Below are positions 1 through 9,496 of a DNA stretch of 64,000 bases, in pieces. This stretch comes from Rhodobacterales bacterium HKCCE2091 (GTDB lineage Bacteria > Pseudomonadota > Alphaproteobacteria > Rhodobacterales > Rhodobacteraceae): NCBI GenBank assembly GCA_015689685.1, contig WVSL01000006.1, positions 211,734 through 275,733 of the forward strand, written 5' to 3'. The position numbers and the translations under genes were made by a program. Numbering within the stretch: the stretch's first letter is position 1; each line of letters starts with the position of its first letter. The notes below the pieces were generated by a model. The model saw nothing but the letters and a program-made list of their open reading frames with translations, was not told the origin of the DNA and made no database searches.

Positions 1-321
1 CTGAGGGCGCTCGCCGGCAACCCGTTCCTCGACAGCCGGCAGGCCGACATGACCCGCACCGTGACCCGCTACGAGGCGCTGTCGGACGACCTGGCGCGGA
101 TGCGCGGGGCGGGGCCGGTGGATCGGCTGACGGTGATGGCGGGAGGGATCGACCGGGATCTCGCCGCCCGGACCCTGGACGATTTCCGGCCCGCCGTGCC
201 GGTGACCGCGACCGGCGGGGGTTTCGCCGCGGCGGGGTTCGCGGTGGCGGCGCTGGCCGCGTCGGGGCTCCGGCGGTTCTGCACCTGGGCCTTCGGCCGC
301 CGCCGGGTGGTGAAACGCTAG
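1..321 (+). CDS. DUF2937-like small membrane protein, C-terminal part
   Basis: The frame is open from the first base, so the N terminus lies outside the window; 106 residues are visible. They show a polar helical segment (NPFLDSRQADMTRTV, then RYEALSDDLARM), a FRPAVPVT motif, one hydrophobic segment near the end (GGGFAAAGFAVAALAASGL) and a basic tail. From memory this matches the DUF2937 proteins of Rhodobacteraceae, which are small inner-membrane proteins of unknown function. Its TAG stop shares the tetramer CTAG with the stop of the convergent gene. The family assignment is by recall of pattern only. Confidence 0.6.
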   Translation: MRALAGNPFLDSRQADMTRTVTRYEALSDDLARMRGAGPVDRLTVMAGGIDRDLAARTLDDFRPAVPVTATGGGFAAAGFAVAALAASGLRRFCTWAFGRRRVVKR

Positions 322-713
322 AACCAGAGATCGCGCAGGGTGCGGCCGTCGCGGGGCAGGTCGTCGAAGCTGTGGAGCCCGTCGAAATGGTCGATGGGCA
401 GGTCGAGCCAGGGCGCGGGATCGGCCAGCCGCATGTTCACGGCGGTCCAATGCCTGCCTTCGGCGTTCGGGCGGGTGGCGACGTAATGCGTGACGCAGCC
501 GCAGGCGGGACAGAAGTGGAAGTCGATCGCGCCGCCATCGGCGCGGCGGTAGGTCCGCGTCGCGCCGGTCGCGTGGATCTCGTGGCCGATATGGCCGTAG
601 GCCCAGAGCACGCCGTAGCGGCGGCAGATGGTGCAGTTACAGGCGGTGACGCTTTCGGGCGGCGGGTCGAGGCGCCAGCGGACGGCGCCGCAATGGCAGG
701 CGCCCTCGACCAT
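318..713 (-). CDS. GFA / CENP-V family zinc protein (copy 1)
   Basis: 131 residues. GFA-family proteins (glutathione-dependent formaldehyde-activating enzyme-like, CENP-V) have a zinc-binding beta fold. The family's cysteines are visible: C-H-C at residues 6-8, CNCTIC at about 25-30, and CPACGC near residue 80. Few members have a proven reaction, so a role in glutathione adduct chemistry is only a family-level guess. I start it at 713 because the upstream gene ends there: stop and start share one base (TGATG), which suggests translational coupling. The longer upstream frame is a shadow of the neighbour. The next gene is a close paralogue of the same length. Confidence 0.85.
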   Translation of the reverse strand: MVEGACHCGAVRWRLDPPPESVTACNCTICRRYGVLWAYGHIGHEIHATGATRTYRRADGGAIDFHFCPACGCVTHYVATRPNAEGRHWTAVNMRLADPAPWLDLPIDHFDGLHSFDDLPRDGRTLRDLWF

Positions 714-1108
714 CAGGACCACATCTCGCGGATGGTGCGATGGTCGGGCGGAAGCGCGGTGAAGCTGTCGAGGCCTTCGAAATGGCGGATGGGGACGTCG
801 AGGATCGGGCCGGGGTCGGTCATCCGCAGGTTGACGGCGGCGCGGGTGCGGCCATCGGGATGCGGCCGCGCCCCGGTCCAGGCGGTGACGCACCCGCAGG
901 ACGGGCAATGGTGGAAGTCGATGTCGCCGCTGTCGGCGCGGCGGTATCGGCGGGTTTCGCCGGTGAGGTGGAGGTCCTCGCCGAGCCAGCCATAGGCCCA
1001 GAGCGCGCCGTAGCGGGCGCAGATGGAGCAGTTGCAGGCGGTGGCGCTGTCGGGGAGCGCATCGAGCCGCCAGGTCGTGGCGTGGCAGTGGCAGGTGCCG
1101 GTGAGCAT
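713..1108 (-). CDS. GFA / CENP-V family zinc protein (copy 2)
   Basis: 131 residues, the same length as the downstream paralogue, with matching motifs: CHC at residues 6-8, CNCSIC, RRYRRADSGDIDFHHC and CPSCGC, then a similar C-terminal half. The two genes look like a tandem duplication. The start MLTGTCHCH gives the family's usual short N terminus. It is first in a probable two-gene unit and reads away from the low-GC stretch at 1109-1461. Function is known only at family level (zinc-binding, possibly glutathione-conjugate chemistry). Confidence 0.85.
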   Translation of the reverse strand: MLTGTCHCHATTWRLDALPDSATACNCSICARYGALWAYGWLGEDLHLTGETRRYRRADSGDIDFHHCPSCGCVTAWTGARPHPDGRTRAAVNLRMTDPGPILDVPIRHFEGLDSFTALPPDHRTIREMWS

Positions 1109-1461
1109 GGGGGGAGGGTGCGCTTGTGGGCGGGTGGGGGCAAGGGGGGATGTTGGGCAAGGGACCGAACCGATTTGAAGCTTAACGTGACTGAGGCTCG
1201 CCACTGGCCCATTGCGGCCTCGCGACCGGTGTCGAAATGCCGCGATGCAGCTTTCGCATTCCTGTCGTTCATGCATCCGGCAGCACTCCCCACACGACTA
1301 CAACCGCAATGTGGGACAAGCGTCCAAAATTGCTATAAAGTTTCTGACGTCGAAGAACTTGCTTCGGCGGTTGTCGTTGTGTCGACATAACTCTTCGAGA
1401 CTTGTCCAAGCTCGTGGGCTTGGCGCTGTAACACAATGCATTTCACAGCGGGGACCAACAC
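1109..1461. other. Intergenic stretch before the OLD nuclease gene
   Basis: About 350 bases between the divergent GFA and nuclease genes. The first half has the host's high GC; from roughly 1280 onward the sequence is markedly AT-richer and continuous with the nuclease gene, so one edge of the acquired segment probably lies near 1250-1300. Short frames here have no convincing coding character. I see no convincing direct repeat, tRNA or integrase that would define an insertion boundary. Confidence 0.5.
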
Positions 1462-3402
1462 TTGAGAATTGCTACGATTATTTTAGAGAACTTCCGTTCC
1501 TACAAAACACTTACAAGGATTCCGATTTCCGGTCTTACAGGGATCATCGGAAAGAACGATGCTGGAAAATCTACGATACTTGAGGCACTGGACATCTTCT
1601 TTGAAGGCAAGGTCATCAAGATTGAGCAGAGTGACGCGAGTAAGGGCGGCGACGCTAAAAATGTAAGGATCGGTGTTGTCTTTGAGGACTTTCCGGCCGA
1701 AGTGATCCTCGATTCTAACGCGCTGACGACCCTCGCGGCAGAGCATCTTCTAAACGAAGATGGACAGCTCGAAATCCATAAAATCTATAACTGCCAAAAC
1801 CAAACACCGAGGGCGACGATCTTTGCACAAGCCGTGCATCCAACTGTCGTAGGTGCGGACGAAGTTCTTCAGAAAACACAAGCCGAGCTACGCACGATCG
1901 TCAAAGAACGCGGGTTAGAAAACAACTGCAATCAAGCTGCAAACCCATCTATGCGGCAAGCGATCTATGACTCCTTCGGAGAGCTCGCCCGGGCGTCGCG
2001 TTTAGTCCCGCTAAACGATCAAAACGGCAAAGCCGTGTGGACATCGCTTCAATCATATATGCCGTTATTCGCGCTCTTTCAGTCGGATCGACCAAGCAGT
2101 GACCAGGACCCTGAAGTTCAAAATCCTATGAAGCTAGCGATTGAAAGGGCTTTGGATGAATTAGAGCCGCAATTGGAAGCAATAACCACGGAAGTGCATA
2201 GGCGGGCTCAGGAGACCGCACAGCGAACTCTGGACAAGCTCCGCGGGTCGTATCCTGCCATCGCGAACACACTCGAACCGAAATTCAAGAAGCCGCCGTG
2301 GAAGAACATCTTTAAGCTTGATCTTGAGGCTGATGACGGGATTCCGCTGAACAAAAGGGGTTCTGGCGTTCGTCGTTTGGTTCTCATGAGCTTCTTTCAA
2401 GCGGAGGCTGAAAAGCGTCGAGCAGATGCACAAGCCGGACAAGCACCTCAGAGACGGGTGGTTTACGCTATTGAAGAGCCCGAGACTTCACAACACCCGG
2501 AAAGTCAGGAAAAGATAATTCGCGCACTTCGGGCTCTCTCAGAGGCTGGCGACCAAGTAATCTTAACGACCCATGTACCTGCTCTAGCTGCATTGATCCC
2601 GCTTGAAAGCCTCCGGTTTGTTGATCGCGATCCCGCTTCCGATGACGTGCGCGTCAGAAGCGGCTCGGAGGGTGAGAACGTCTATGAGGAAGTCGCCGCT
2701 ACCTTGGGAGTTCTTCCTGATCCGCTAGCGCAACAGGGCATCAAGGTGGCCGTACTTGTAGAAGGTAAGACGGACATCGACGCACTACAATCCATGGTCC
2801 AAGTTCTGCTTTCGGACGGCACGCTTGCAGGGTTTGATGAACAGTATGTGTTTTGGACCATCGGTGGAGGTGACAATACGCTCCAAGACTGGGTTGAGAG
2901 GCGCTATCTCGACAGACTGAATGTGCCTCAGGTGATGATCCAAGACTCCGATCGAACTAACGCTGCACTGCCCGTAGCTCAGAAAAAGACTGATTGGCTT
3001 GCGGCCATGCAGGCAAAACCAAACACGACCGCATTCCTTACGCAAAAGAGAAGCATGGACAACTACTTCCACCCCGATGCCCTTGGGCGGCTGACAGGTG
3101 GTCTTGTCATAATTCCAGCCGCCGTTGATCTGGATTTTGTGAAAATGGCTGATGAGCTTTCGCAACATCTTACTCAGGCGCGCAACAACGCAAACCAGAA
3201 CGGATACAGCTACCAGCCTGAAGAGCACGATGGCACCGCCATCAATGGGACAAGTAAAAGCGCGTGCAAACGAATTATCTGCGCGCACATTATTCGGAAT
3301 ATGACTCCGGACGAGCTAAGGCAGCGCTCGCAATATCAGGACGGCGCGATCACACGCGACGAAGTTCTAGAGTGGATCAATGCCATTCAAGCCCATCTCT
3401 AG
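1462..3402 (+). CDS. OLD-family ATP-dependent nuclease (AAA ATPase plus TOPRIM)
   Basis: 646 residues. The N-terminal SMC/RecF-like ATPase has Walker A GKNDAGKS at residues 30-37 after the typical start (ENFRSYKTL), and a Walker B-like VVYAIEEPE near 333-341 followed by ILTTH. The C-terminal half has a TOPRIM domain with VLVEGKTD near 431 and an acidic QDSD motif near 493, the metal ligands of OLD nucleases. OLD proteins are ATP-regulated DNA nucleases, many in phage defence. A TTG start (1462) gives the canonical N terminus. GC content and codon use are clearly lower than in neighbouring genes, which indicates transfer. No partner helicase (as GajB beside GajA) or other defence gene is adjacent, so a stand-alone class 1 OLD protein is most likely. 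Confidence 0.85.
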   Translation: MRIATIILENFRSYKTLTRIPISGLTGIIGKNDAGKSTILEALDIFFEGKVIKIEQSDASKGGDAKNVRIGVVFEDFPAEVILDSNALTTLAAEHLLNEDGQLEIHKIYNCQNQTPRATIFAQAVHPTVVGADEVLQKTQAELRTIVKERGLENNCNQAANPSMRQAIYDSFGELARASRLVPLNDQNGKAVWTSLQSYMPLFALFQSDRPSSDQDPEVQNPMKLAIERALDELEPQLEAITTEVHRRAQETAQRTLDKLRGSYPAIANTLEPKFKKPPWKNIFKLDLEADDGIPLNKRGSGVRRLVLMSFFQAEAEKRRADAQAGQAPQRRVVYAIEEPETSQHPESQEKIIRALRALSEAGDQVILTTHVPALAALIPLESLRFVDRDPASDDVRVRSGSEGENVYEEVAATLGVLPDPLAQQGIKVAVLVEGKTDIDALQSMVQVLLSDGTLAGFDEQYVFWTIGGGDNTLQDWVERRYLDRLNVPQVMIQDSDRTNAALPVAQKKTDWLAAMQAKPNTTAFLTQKRSMDNYFHPDALGRLTGGLVIIPAAVDLDFVKMADELSQHLTQARNNANQNGYSYQPEEHDGTAINGTSKSACKRIICAHIIRNMTPDELRQRSQYQDGAITRDEVLEWINAIQAHL

Positions 3403-3736
3403 AACAGTTTTTCTGATGCTCGTCGGCAAAGAAATGGTAGTCGCTTGGCGAACCACTCTGTTTGTCAACTAGGCTCACAACACAACAACGGCCTCAATGA
3501 AGTTAAGCGCAAATGCAATGATCCGAGAATGTCGGCTCTAGAATTTGCGGAATATCCCACTTGCCAACACAGCGAAGGTCCGGAATCCGCCCTTAGTACA
3601 GTCCGCTCGTACACGCTGCAAGCGTCCGCTTCCCGCCCTTTCCGGCGGAGGCTGCGCTAATTTGAGAATGCTGCTTCGCACCCACAAGAAAGGCGGCCCG
3701 CCAAGGCCGCCTTCGATCTGTCTCAGTCCCTCCGGC
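3403..3736. other. Intergenic stretch after the OLD nuclease gene
   Basis: About 330 bases between convergent genes. The first 250 stay AT-richer than the host and hold only short frames without coding character (one at 3445-3660 lacks a good ribosome site). GC rises from about 3630, which may mark the right edge of the acquired segment. The last part holds the minus-strand terminator at 3690-3713. Confidence 0.5.
3690..3713 (-). terminator. Intrinsic terminator of the binding-protein gene
   Basis: Perfect 8-base arms (3690-3697 and 3706-3713, AAGGCGGC/GCCGCCTT) with an 8-base loop. Read on the minus strand the second arm is followed by a T-rich tail (TTTCTTG), about 25 bases beyond the stop codon of the binding-protein gene. 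Confidence 0.75.
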
Positions 3737-5371
3737 TCACGCCGACAACCCGATATCCAGCACGTGGATCTCGTTGATCGGGTGGGTTTCCGCGCCGACC
3801 ACGTTGCCGTTGTGGTGGCGGTAGTTGGAGCGCCAGTAGGGCTGGATGATGAGGCCCTCGTCGATCATCAGCTGCTCGATCCGGGCCATGACCTCGCGGC
3901 GGGCGTCGGCGTCGGCGATGGAGGAGGCTTCCTCCAGCAGCGAGTCGAATTCCTCGCTGGCGAAGGCGGTCTCGTTCCAGGCGGCGCCGGACTTGTAGGC
4001 GAGCGTCAGGTTCTGCACGCCGAGCGGGCGGTGGCCCCAGTCGGTCGAGGAGAACGGGTAGTTCGCCCAGTCGTTCCAGAACGTGTTGCCCGGGTAGATC
4101 GTGCGGGTGACGTTGAACCCGGCCTCGCGCATCTGCGCCGCGAGCGCGTCCGAGGTCGGCCGCCGCCAGCTGTCGTCGATGGAGATCAGCTCGTGCTCGA
4201 AGTCGAGCTGGCCGGCTTCCTCCATCAGCGCGCGGGCCTGTTCCACGTCCTGCACCGCCGGCCCGATATCCGCGTATTCCGGGTGGATCGGGCAGACGTG
4301 GTGGTTTTCCGCGACCGTGCCCTGGCCGTTGTAGCCGAGTTCCAGCAGCACGTTGTTGTCGCAGCAGAGCGCGATGGCGCGGCGGACGCGGACATCGTCG
4401 TAGGGCGCGTGGGCCTGGTTGGTGCGCAGGACGAGCGTGTTGGCCGACAGCGCCTCGGACACGGTCCAGCCGATGGCGTTGAAGATGTCGACGTATTCGC
4501 CCACGGTCTCGTAGGTCATGTCGATCTCGCCGGCCTCGGCGGAGGCGACGTAGGCAGCCTGGTCGGTGCCGAGGTCGATGAACTCGACGGTGTCGAGATA
4601 GGCGCCGTTGCCCTCGTTCCACCAGGTGTGGTCGGGGTTCTTTTCCAGGAGCGCGCGGACGCCGACCTCGTAGTCCACCAGCCGGTAGGGGCCGGTGCCG
4701 ACCTGGTTGTCGGCGGGGTTGCCGGAGAAGCCGTTCTGCACGATCGCCGCGGCGTAGTCGGACACGGTCGGGATGATCGTGATGTCGGGGCGCGACAGGG
4801 CGAGGCGCAGGGTCAGGTCGTCGACCACCTCGATCGCGCCCTCGGCCGCGCCGTCGCCGGCCTCGTTCTGGATCGCGCCGACGCGGGAGGCCATGGAGTT
4901 GCCTTCCATCGTGCTGTCGCACCAGCGGTCGAAGTTGTAGGCCACGTCCTCGGCGGTGAAGGGTGTGCCGTCGTTCCAGGTCACGCCGGGGCGGAGGTGC
5001 AGGACGTATTCCGTCGCGTCCTCGTTCACGTCCCAGGATTCGAGCAGCTTGCCCTCGAACGTCCCGTCGCGATTGTACTGGACGAGGTATTCGAGCCAGC
5101 CGCGGGTGATGTTGGCGACCTGCGGCCAGTCGTAGGTCGGCGGATCCTTCAGCGCGCGCACGTCCATCTGGACGCGGAGCGTGCCGCCGGGCTGGACGTG
5201 GGCCTCGGCGCGGACGGGGCTCGGCATCCCGATCAGGCCATAGGCGGCCGCGGCACCGACGCCGAGCGCGGTGGCGCGGGTCAGGAACTCGCGCCGGGAC
5301 AGCGTCCCGTCGGCGACTTCCCGCGCGTAGGCCAGCGCGGCGGGGTGGAGGGTCTTGGGGGAAAGTGTCAT
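3737..5371 (-). CDS. Extracytoplasmic substrate-binding protein, ABC family 5 (orphan)
   Basis: 544 residues. Family 5 binding proteins (OppA/DppA type) deliver peptides, nickel, heme or sugars to an ABC importer. The N terminus has a twin-arginine signal ([21 protein letters not shown], residues about 24-44). Then come [26 protein letters not shown] with FTAEDV, and VGTGPYRLV, all typical of the family. I start at 5371 ([10 protein letters not shown]), preceded by GAGAGA about 10 bases upstream; an ATG 48 bases further up is less likely. No permease or ATPase gene is adjacent, so it must use a transporter elsewhere or act as a sensor. It has its own terminator and a long palindrome upstream. 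Substrate unknown. Confidence 0.85.
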   Translation of the reverse strand: MTLSPKTLHPAALAYAREVADGTLSRREFLTRATALGVGAAAAYGLIGMPSPVRAEAHVQPGGTLRVQMDVRALKDPPTYDWPQVANITRGWLEYLVQYNRDGTFEGKLLESWDVNEDATEYVLHLRPGVTWNDGTPFTAEDVAYNFDRWCDSTMEGNSMASRVGAIQNEAGDGAAEGAIEVVDDLTLRLALSRPDITIIPTVSDYAAAIVQNGFSGNPADNQVGTGPYRLVDYEVGVRALLEKNPDHTWWNEGNGAYLDTVEFIDLGTDQAAYVASAEAGEIDMTYETVGEYVDIFNAIGWTVSEALSANTLVLRTNQAHAPYDDVRVRRAIALCCDNNVLLELGYNGQGTVAENHHVCPIHPEYADIGPAVQDVEQARALMEEAGQLDFEHELISIDDSWRRPTSDALAAQMREAGFNVTRTIYPGNTFWNDWANYPFSSTDWGHRPLGVQNLTLAYKSGAAWNETAFASEEFDSLLEEASSIADADARREVMARIEQLMIDEGLIIQPYWRSNYRHHNGNVVGAETHPINEIHVLDIGLSA

Positions 5372-5458
5372 GTCTTTGTGATCTCTCTGTTGGAGCTCGC
5401 AGGTTATCCTGTTCTTCATCGGTGGGGGGTCGCGTTCGCTCCCCCGGGGCCGATCTTA

Positions 5459-5473
5459 ACCGTGACGCACGGT
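5459..5473. promoter_or_regulatory. Inverted repeat ACCGTG-3-CACGGT
   Basis: Perfect 6-base arms (5459-5464 and 5468-5473) with a 3-base spacer, in the divergent region between the binding-protein gene and the Lol genes, just left of the larger palindrome. It could be a second operator. No regulator gene is nearby. Confidence 0.35.
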
Positions 5474-5480
5474 AACGCAA

Positions 5481-5511
5481 CCGGTTGATTGACTCGCGAG
5501 TCAATAACCGG
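5481..5511. promoter_or_regulatory. Long palindrome, probable operator
   Basis: A perfect 18-base palindrome (5488-5505, ATTGACTCG/CGAGTCAAT) is extended by CCGGTT/AACCGG arms (5481-5486 and 5506-5511) with one unpaired G at 5487, giving 15 paired bases per side. It lies about 115 bases upstream of the binding-protein start and about 75 upstream of the Lol permease start. No T tract follows, so it reads as a dimeric repressor or activator site rather than a terminator. A related half-conserved motif (TTGAC-4-GAGTC) is found upstream of hemP at 45274-45287. Confidence 0.6.
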
Positions 5512-5582
5512 CGAGGGGTCGTGCCTTGACCCCGGCGCGGTTCGACAGCAGGTTCCGCGCCAACCAGTACGGGCAGGACAAG

Positions 5583-6861
5583 ATGGCAGGCCGAACCGCT
5601 CCGTTTTCCCGCTTCGAGTTCCTGATCGCGTGGCGCTACCTGCGCGCGCGCCGGGCCGAGGGCGGCGTGTCCGCGATGACGTGGATCAGCTTTCTCGGCA
5701 TCGCGCTAGCGGTGGCGGCGCTGATCGCCACGCTGGCCGTCCGGTCGGGGTTCCGGCACGAGTTCGTCGGCACCATCCTCGGTGCGAACCCCCATGTCTC
5801 GGTCCAGGGCACGCCGCGCTACGACGATGCCGGGCGGCTCGACCGGACGCTCGAGGATTACGCCGCGGTGGCCGAGGACATGCGCGCCGTGCCGGGCGTG
5901 ATCCATGCCGCCCCGGTGATCCGGGGGCAGGTGATGGCGACCCATGACGGCTGGAACGCGGGTGTCGAGGTCGTCGGCATGGCCGCCGAGGACCTGGCCG
6001 ACGTGCCGCTGGTGGCGGAGCCGGAGGTCGCGCAGGGCGACCTGTCGCGCTACGCCGAGGGGGTCGCGATCGGGTCGGGCGTGGCCCGCGACCTGGGCCT
6101 GACCGTGGGCGATTCCATCCGCCTGATTTCCCCCGACGGCGCCCGAACGCCGTTCGGCACCAGCCCCCGCGTCGGTGCCTACGAGGTGGTCTACATCTTC
6201 CAGGTGGGCCGCTGGGACATCGACCGGACGCGGGTCTACATGCCCTTCGCCGAGGCGCAGAGCTACTTCAACCGCGACGGCGTGGCGGACGCGGTGGAAC
6301 TGACGCTGGCCGACCCCGAGGCGGTGGACGCGATGGCGCTGCCGCTGTTGCAGGCCACGGACGCGCGGGTGACGCTGTGGTCCTGGCGCGATTCCAACGG
6401 CGCGTTCCTGCAGGCGCTGACGATGGAGGACAACGTGATGTTCGTGATCCTCTCGATCCTCGTGCTGATCGCGACCATGAACATCGTGTCGGGCCTGATC
6501 ATGCTGGTGAAGAACAAGTCGGCCGACATCGGCATCCTGCGCACGATGGGGCTGACCGAGGGATCGGTCCTGCGAGTGTTCTTCATCTGCGGCGCGTCGG
6601 TGGGGCTGGCCGGGACCGCGATGGGCGTCATCATGGGCTGCGCATTCGCCTACTGGATCGACCCGATCTTCGAGTTCGTGAACTTCCTCGCCGGGGGCGG
6701 GGTCTGGGATCCCTCGGTCCGGTTCCTGTCGGCGCTGCCCGCGCGGCTGGAACTGGGCGACGTGATGTCGGCGGTGCTGCTGTCGCTGGGGCTGTCGTTC
6801 CTCGTCACCATCTTTCCCGCCCGCCGCGCGGCGCGGATGAACCCGGTCGAGGCGCTGCGCT

Positions 6862-6869
<8 letters not shown>
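5583..6869 (+). CDS. Lipoprotein-releasing ABC permease, LolC/LolE family
   Basis: 428 residues. LolC/E permeases with the ATPase LolD extract mature lipoproteins from the inner membrane and pass them to LolA. Visible are the N-terminal [14 protein letters not shown] motif, a first membrane helix (about residues 32-52), a large periplasmic domain, and three C-terminal helices with the FtsX-like segment ([24 protein letters not shown]). It ends with the family's [13 protein letters not shown] 5583 is chosen because GGCAGGA lies at proper spacing; frame extension to 5526 lacks this. It overlaps the LolD gene by 8 bases. Only one permease gene is present, so the complex is probably a homodimer of this protein. 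Confidence 0.92.
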
Positions 6870-7545
<676 letters not shown>

Positions 7546-7581
7546 CGCCCGGCCCGTGCGGCGCTGGCCGGCGTCGCGCGC

Positions 7582-8526
7582 TCAGTCGCGGTCGAAGAAT
7601 TCCAGGATCTCGGTGATGACGCGGTCGCGCATGGCCGGGGCCTCCATCAGCACCTCGTGGCGCGCGCCCGAGACGACGCGCAACTCGCCGCCGGGCCAGT
7701 GGGCCATGCGTTTCTTCACCGCCGCCGCCGCGACGATGGCCTCCTCGGTGCCGAGGAAGGTCACGCAGTCGACCGGCGGCGCGTCCATCTCCATCAGTTC
7801 CGCGGTTTCGGCCAGCGCCTCGCTGAACCAGCGGATCGACGGGCCGCCGAGGGCGAGTTCCGGATGGGTCGCGGTCTGGCGTTCCATGTAGTCGAACTGG
7901 TCGCGGTCGGTGGTCAGGCGGTTGTCGTCGAAGTCCATCGGCGCGGCCGGGCCGGTCGAGGGCGTGAAGCGGCGTTCGAGCCCGAGCGGCTTCGCCACCG
8001 CCTTCAGGACCCGCGCCATGATCCGGCCGAGCGGCGACATGGCGATGCCCCACATCGGCGCGGTGAAGACCGCGCGGCGGACCGGCAGGCCGTCATGCAG
8101 CGCGCGGAGGCCGATCGCCCCGCCCATCGAGTGCCCGATCAGGAACCACGGCTGCGGCGCGCCGACCGCGGCGAGCCCCGCGCGCAGCGCCGCGACGTCC
8201 TCGCGGAACAGGTCGAAGCTTTCGACATGGCCGATGTCGTAGCGGAACGGCGGCCGGTCGGCGAGGCCCTGGCCGCGCCAGTCCACCGCCGACATGGCGT
8301 AGCCCGCGGCGCCGAAGTCGCCCGCGAGCCGGCCGTATTTCTCGACGTACTCGGTGCGTCCGGGGAACATCAGGATGGTGCCGCGCGGCGCGTCGGGGGC
8401 CCAGTAGGCAAAGCGGATCCGGGCGTCGTCGGAGGTGCGCAGCCAGTAGGCGCGCACGCCGGGCGGACCTTCGGCGACCTCCGAGAAGAAGGGCGCTGGT
8501 TCCGGTCCCGGCGCGGGGTCGGTCAT
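7582..8526 (-). CDS. Alpha/beta hydrolase, lysophospholipase/monoacylglycerol lipase-like
   Basis: 314 residues. The serine hydrolase fold is shown by the oxyanion segment LMFPGRTEYVEKYG, the strand VDWRGQGLAD, the nucleophile elbow GHSMGG (serine about residue 129) and a late SGARHEVLMEAP holding the catalytic histidine. This resembles the PldB/MGLL group that hydrolyses lysophospholipids or monoacylglycerols; the true substrate is not clear. No signal peptide, so cytoplasmic or membrane-associated. The SCP2 gene upstream on the same strand ends 4 bases before this start, so the two are probably co-transcribed. Confidence 0.85.
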   Translation of the reverse strand: MTDPAPGPEPAPFFSEVAEGPPGVRAYWLRTSDDARIRFAYWAPDAPRGTILMFPGRTEYVEKYGRLAGDFGAAGYAMSAVDWRGQGLADRPPFRYDIGHVESFDLFREDVAALRAGLAAVGAPQPWFLIGHSMGGAIGLRALHDGLPVRRAVFTAPMWGIAMSPLGRIMARVLKAVAKPLGLERRFTPSTGPAAPMDFDDNRLTTDRDQFDYMERQTATHPELALGGPSIRWFSEALAETAELMEMDAPPVDCVTFLGTEEAIVAAAAVKKRMAHWPGGELRVVSGARHEVLMEAPAMRDRVITEILEFFDRD

Positions 8527-8530
8527 GGCC

Positions 8531-8818
8531 TCAGCCCAGGGCTCCGCCGAGCTTCATCGCCTGGCCCATGTCGCCGTCGATCTTCAGCCGGCCGCCCATG
8601 AAGGCCGCGGTCGGGTTGAGATCGCCGGCGAGGATGTCCTGGAACGTCGCGGCATCGGCGGTGAGGGTCACGTCGGCATCCTCGTCGCCCGCGCGCACGC
8701 CGCCGCCGTCGACCATGATCGCGCCCTCGTCCTCGATCACGAACTTGGCGGAGCCGTCGAATCCGCCGTCGAGCTTCGCGCTCAGGGCGGCCACGGCCGC
8801 GTCGATCACCTGCGACAT
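8531..8818 (-). CDS. SCP2 sterol-transfer domain protein
   Basis: 95 residues, a single SCP2 (sterol carrier protein 2) domain: AKFVIEDEGAIMVD, then DVTLTADAATFQDILAGDLNP and the conserved AFMGGRLKIDGDMGQAMKL end. Such domains bind lipids or acyl-CoA in a hydrophobic tunnel. The start at 8818 (MSQVIDAAV) matches the family's short N terminus. It precedes the lipase-like gene by 4 bases, so a joint role in lipid handling is a reasonable inference. It is divergent from the TPR gene at 8891 with only about 70 bases between them. Confidence 0.88.
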   Translation of the reverse strand: MSQVIDAAVAALSAKLDGGFDGSAKFVIEDEGAIMVDGGGVRAGDEDADVTLTADAATFQDILAGDLNPTAAFMGGRLKIDGDMGQAMKLGGALG

Positions 8819-8890
8819 CGCATATCTCCCGAAAATTTTACGCGGAGTCTTCTGGCACGCTCCGCAGGTCGTGTTAAGCTTGCGCGCAGA

Positions 8891-9448
8891 ATGAAAGCTT
8901 TGCCCTCCATTCTCAACCTTGTCGTCGCGGCAGTGTTCGGGCTCTGCGCCGGTGGCGCGTGGGCGCAGGCGGATGACCGCCTGGGCGAATTGCTCGACCG
9001 CCTCGGCGACCCCGACACGCTCAACTGGGAAATCGTGGAGCAGGAGATCATCCAGCGCTGGTCGATCTCGGGCTCCGCCAGCGCCGACCTCATGTTCACG
9101 CTCGGCGTCGAGGCGATGGAGGCGGGCGAACTGGAAGATGCCATCGCCTACCTGACCGCCGTCGTCGACCAGGCCCCTGAATTCGCGGAGGGCTGGAATG
9201 CTCGGGCGACCGCCTATTACCGCGCCGGGCTCGCCGGGCCCGCGCTCTACGACCTGCAGGAGGTGCTGGCGCGCAACCCGCAGCATTTCGGCGCGCTGAT
9301 CGGGCTCGGCATCATCCTGGAGGACATGGGCGAGTCGGACACCGCGCTGGACGCGTTCCGGGCGGCGCAGGCTATACATCCCCACCGGCCCGACGTAGAA
9401 GGGGCCATCGTGCGGATCGAGCGGGACCTCGAAGGCCGCGCGCTCTAG
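8891..9448 (+). CDS. Periplasmic TPR-repeat protein
   Basis: 185 residues. A signal peptide (about residues 1-25, ending GGAWA before QADD) is followed by TPR units (for example LMFTLGVEAMEAGELEDAIAY, then WNARATAYYRAGLAGPALYD, then GIILEDMGESDTALDAFRAA). TPR repeats mediate protein contacts. Start 8891 is chosen because it gives the signal peptide; the open frame further upstream is antisense to the SCP2 gene. Role unknown; it may serve envelope protein assembly. Confidence 0.85.
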   Translation: MKALPSILNLVVAAVFGLCAGGAWAQADDRLGELLDRLGDPDTLNWEIVEQEIIQRWSISGSASADLMFTLGVEAMEAGELEDAIAYLTAVVDQAPEFAEGWNARATAYYRAGLAGPALYDLQEVLARNPQHFGALIGLGIILEDMGESDTALDAFRAAQAIHPHRPDVEGAIVRIERDLEGRAL

Positions 9449-9496
9449 TCGCCCGGCCCGCCGGGCAGGGAATTCAGCCGGACAGGGCGGGCAGAC

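Noticed and set aside
1462..3402. OLD nuclease as part of a Gabija system
   Set aside because: Gabija needs the UvrD-like helicase GajB next to GajA; both flanks of this gene hold no helicase, so the claim is not supported.
3445..3660. A 71-codon plus-strand frame after the OLD nuclease
   Set aside because: No ribosome site, no domain or membrane pattern, and composition like non-coding sequence.
3545..5488. Long open frame antisense to the orphan binding protein
   Set aside because: High GC keeps the antisense frame open; its translation is Val/Gly/Arg-rich low complexity, while the opposite strand encodes a full family 5 protein.
5481..5511. The long palindrome as a transcription terminator
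   Set aside because: No T tract follows on either strand and it lies between divergent starts, not after a gene.
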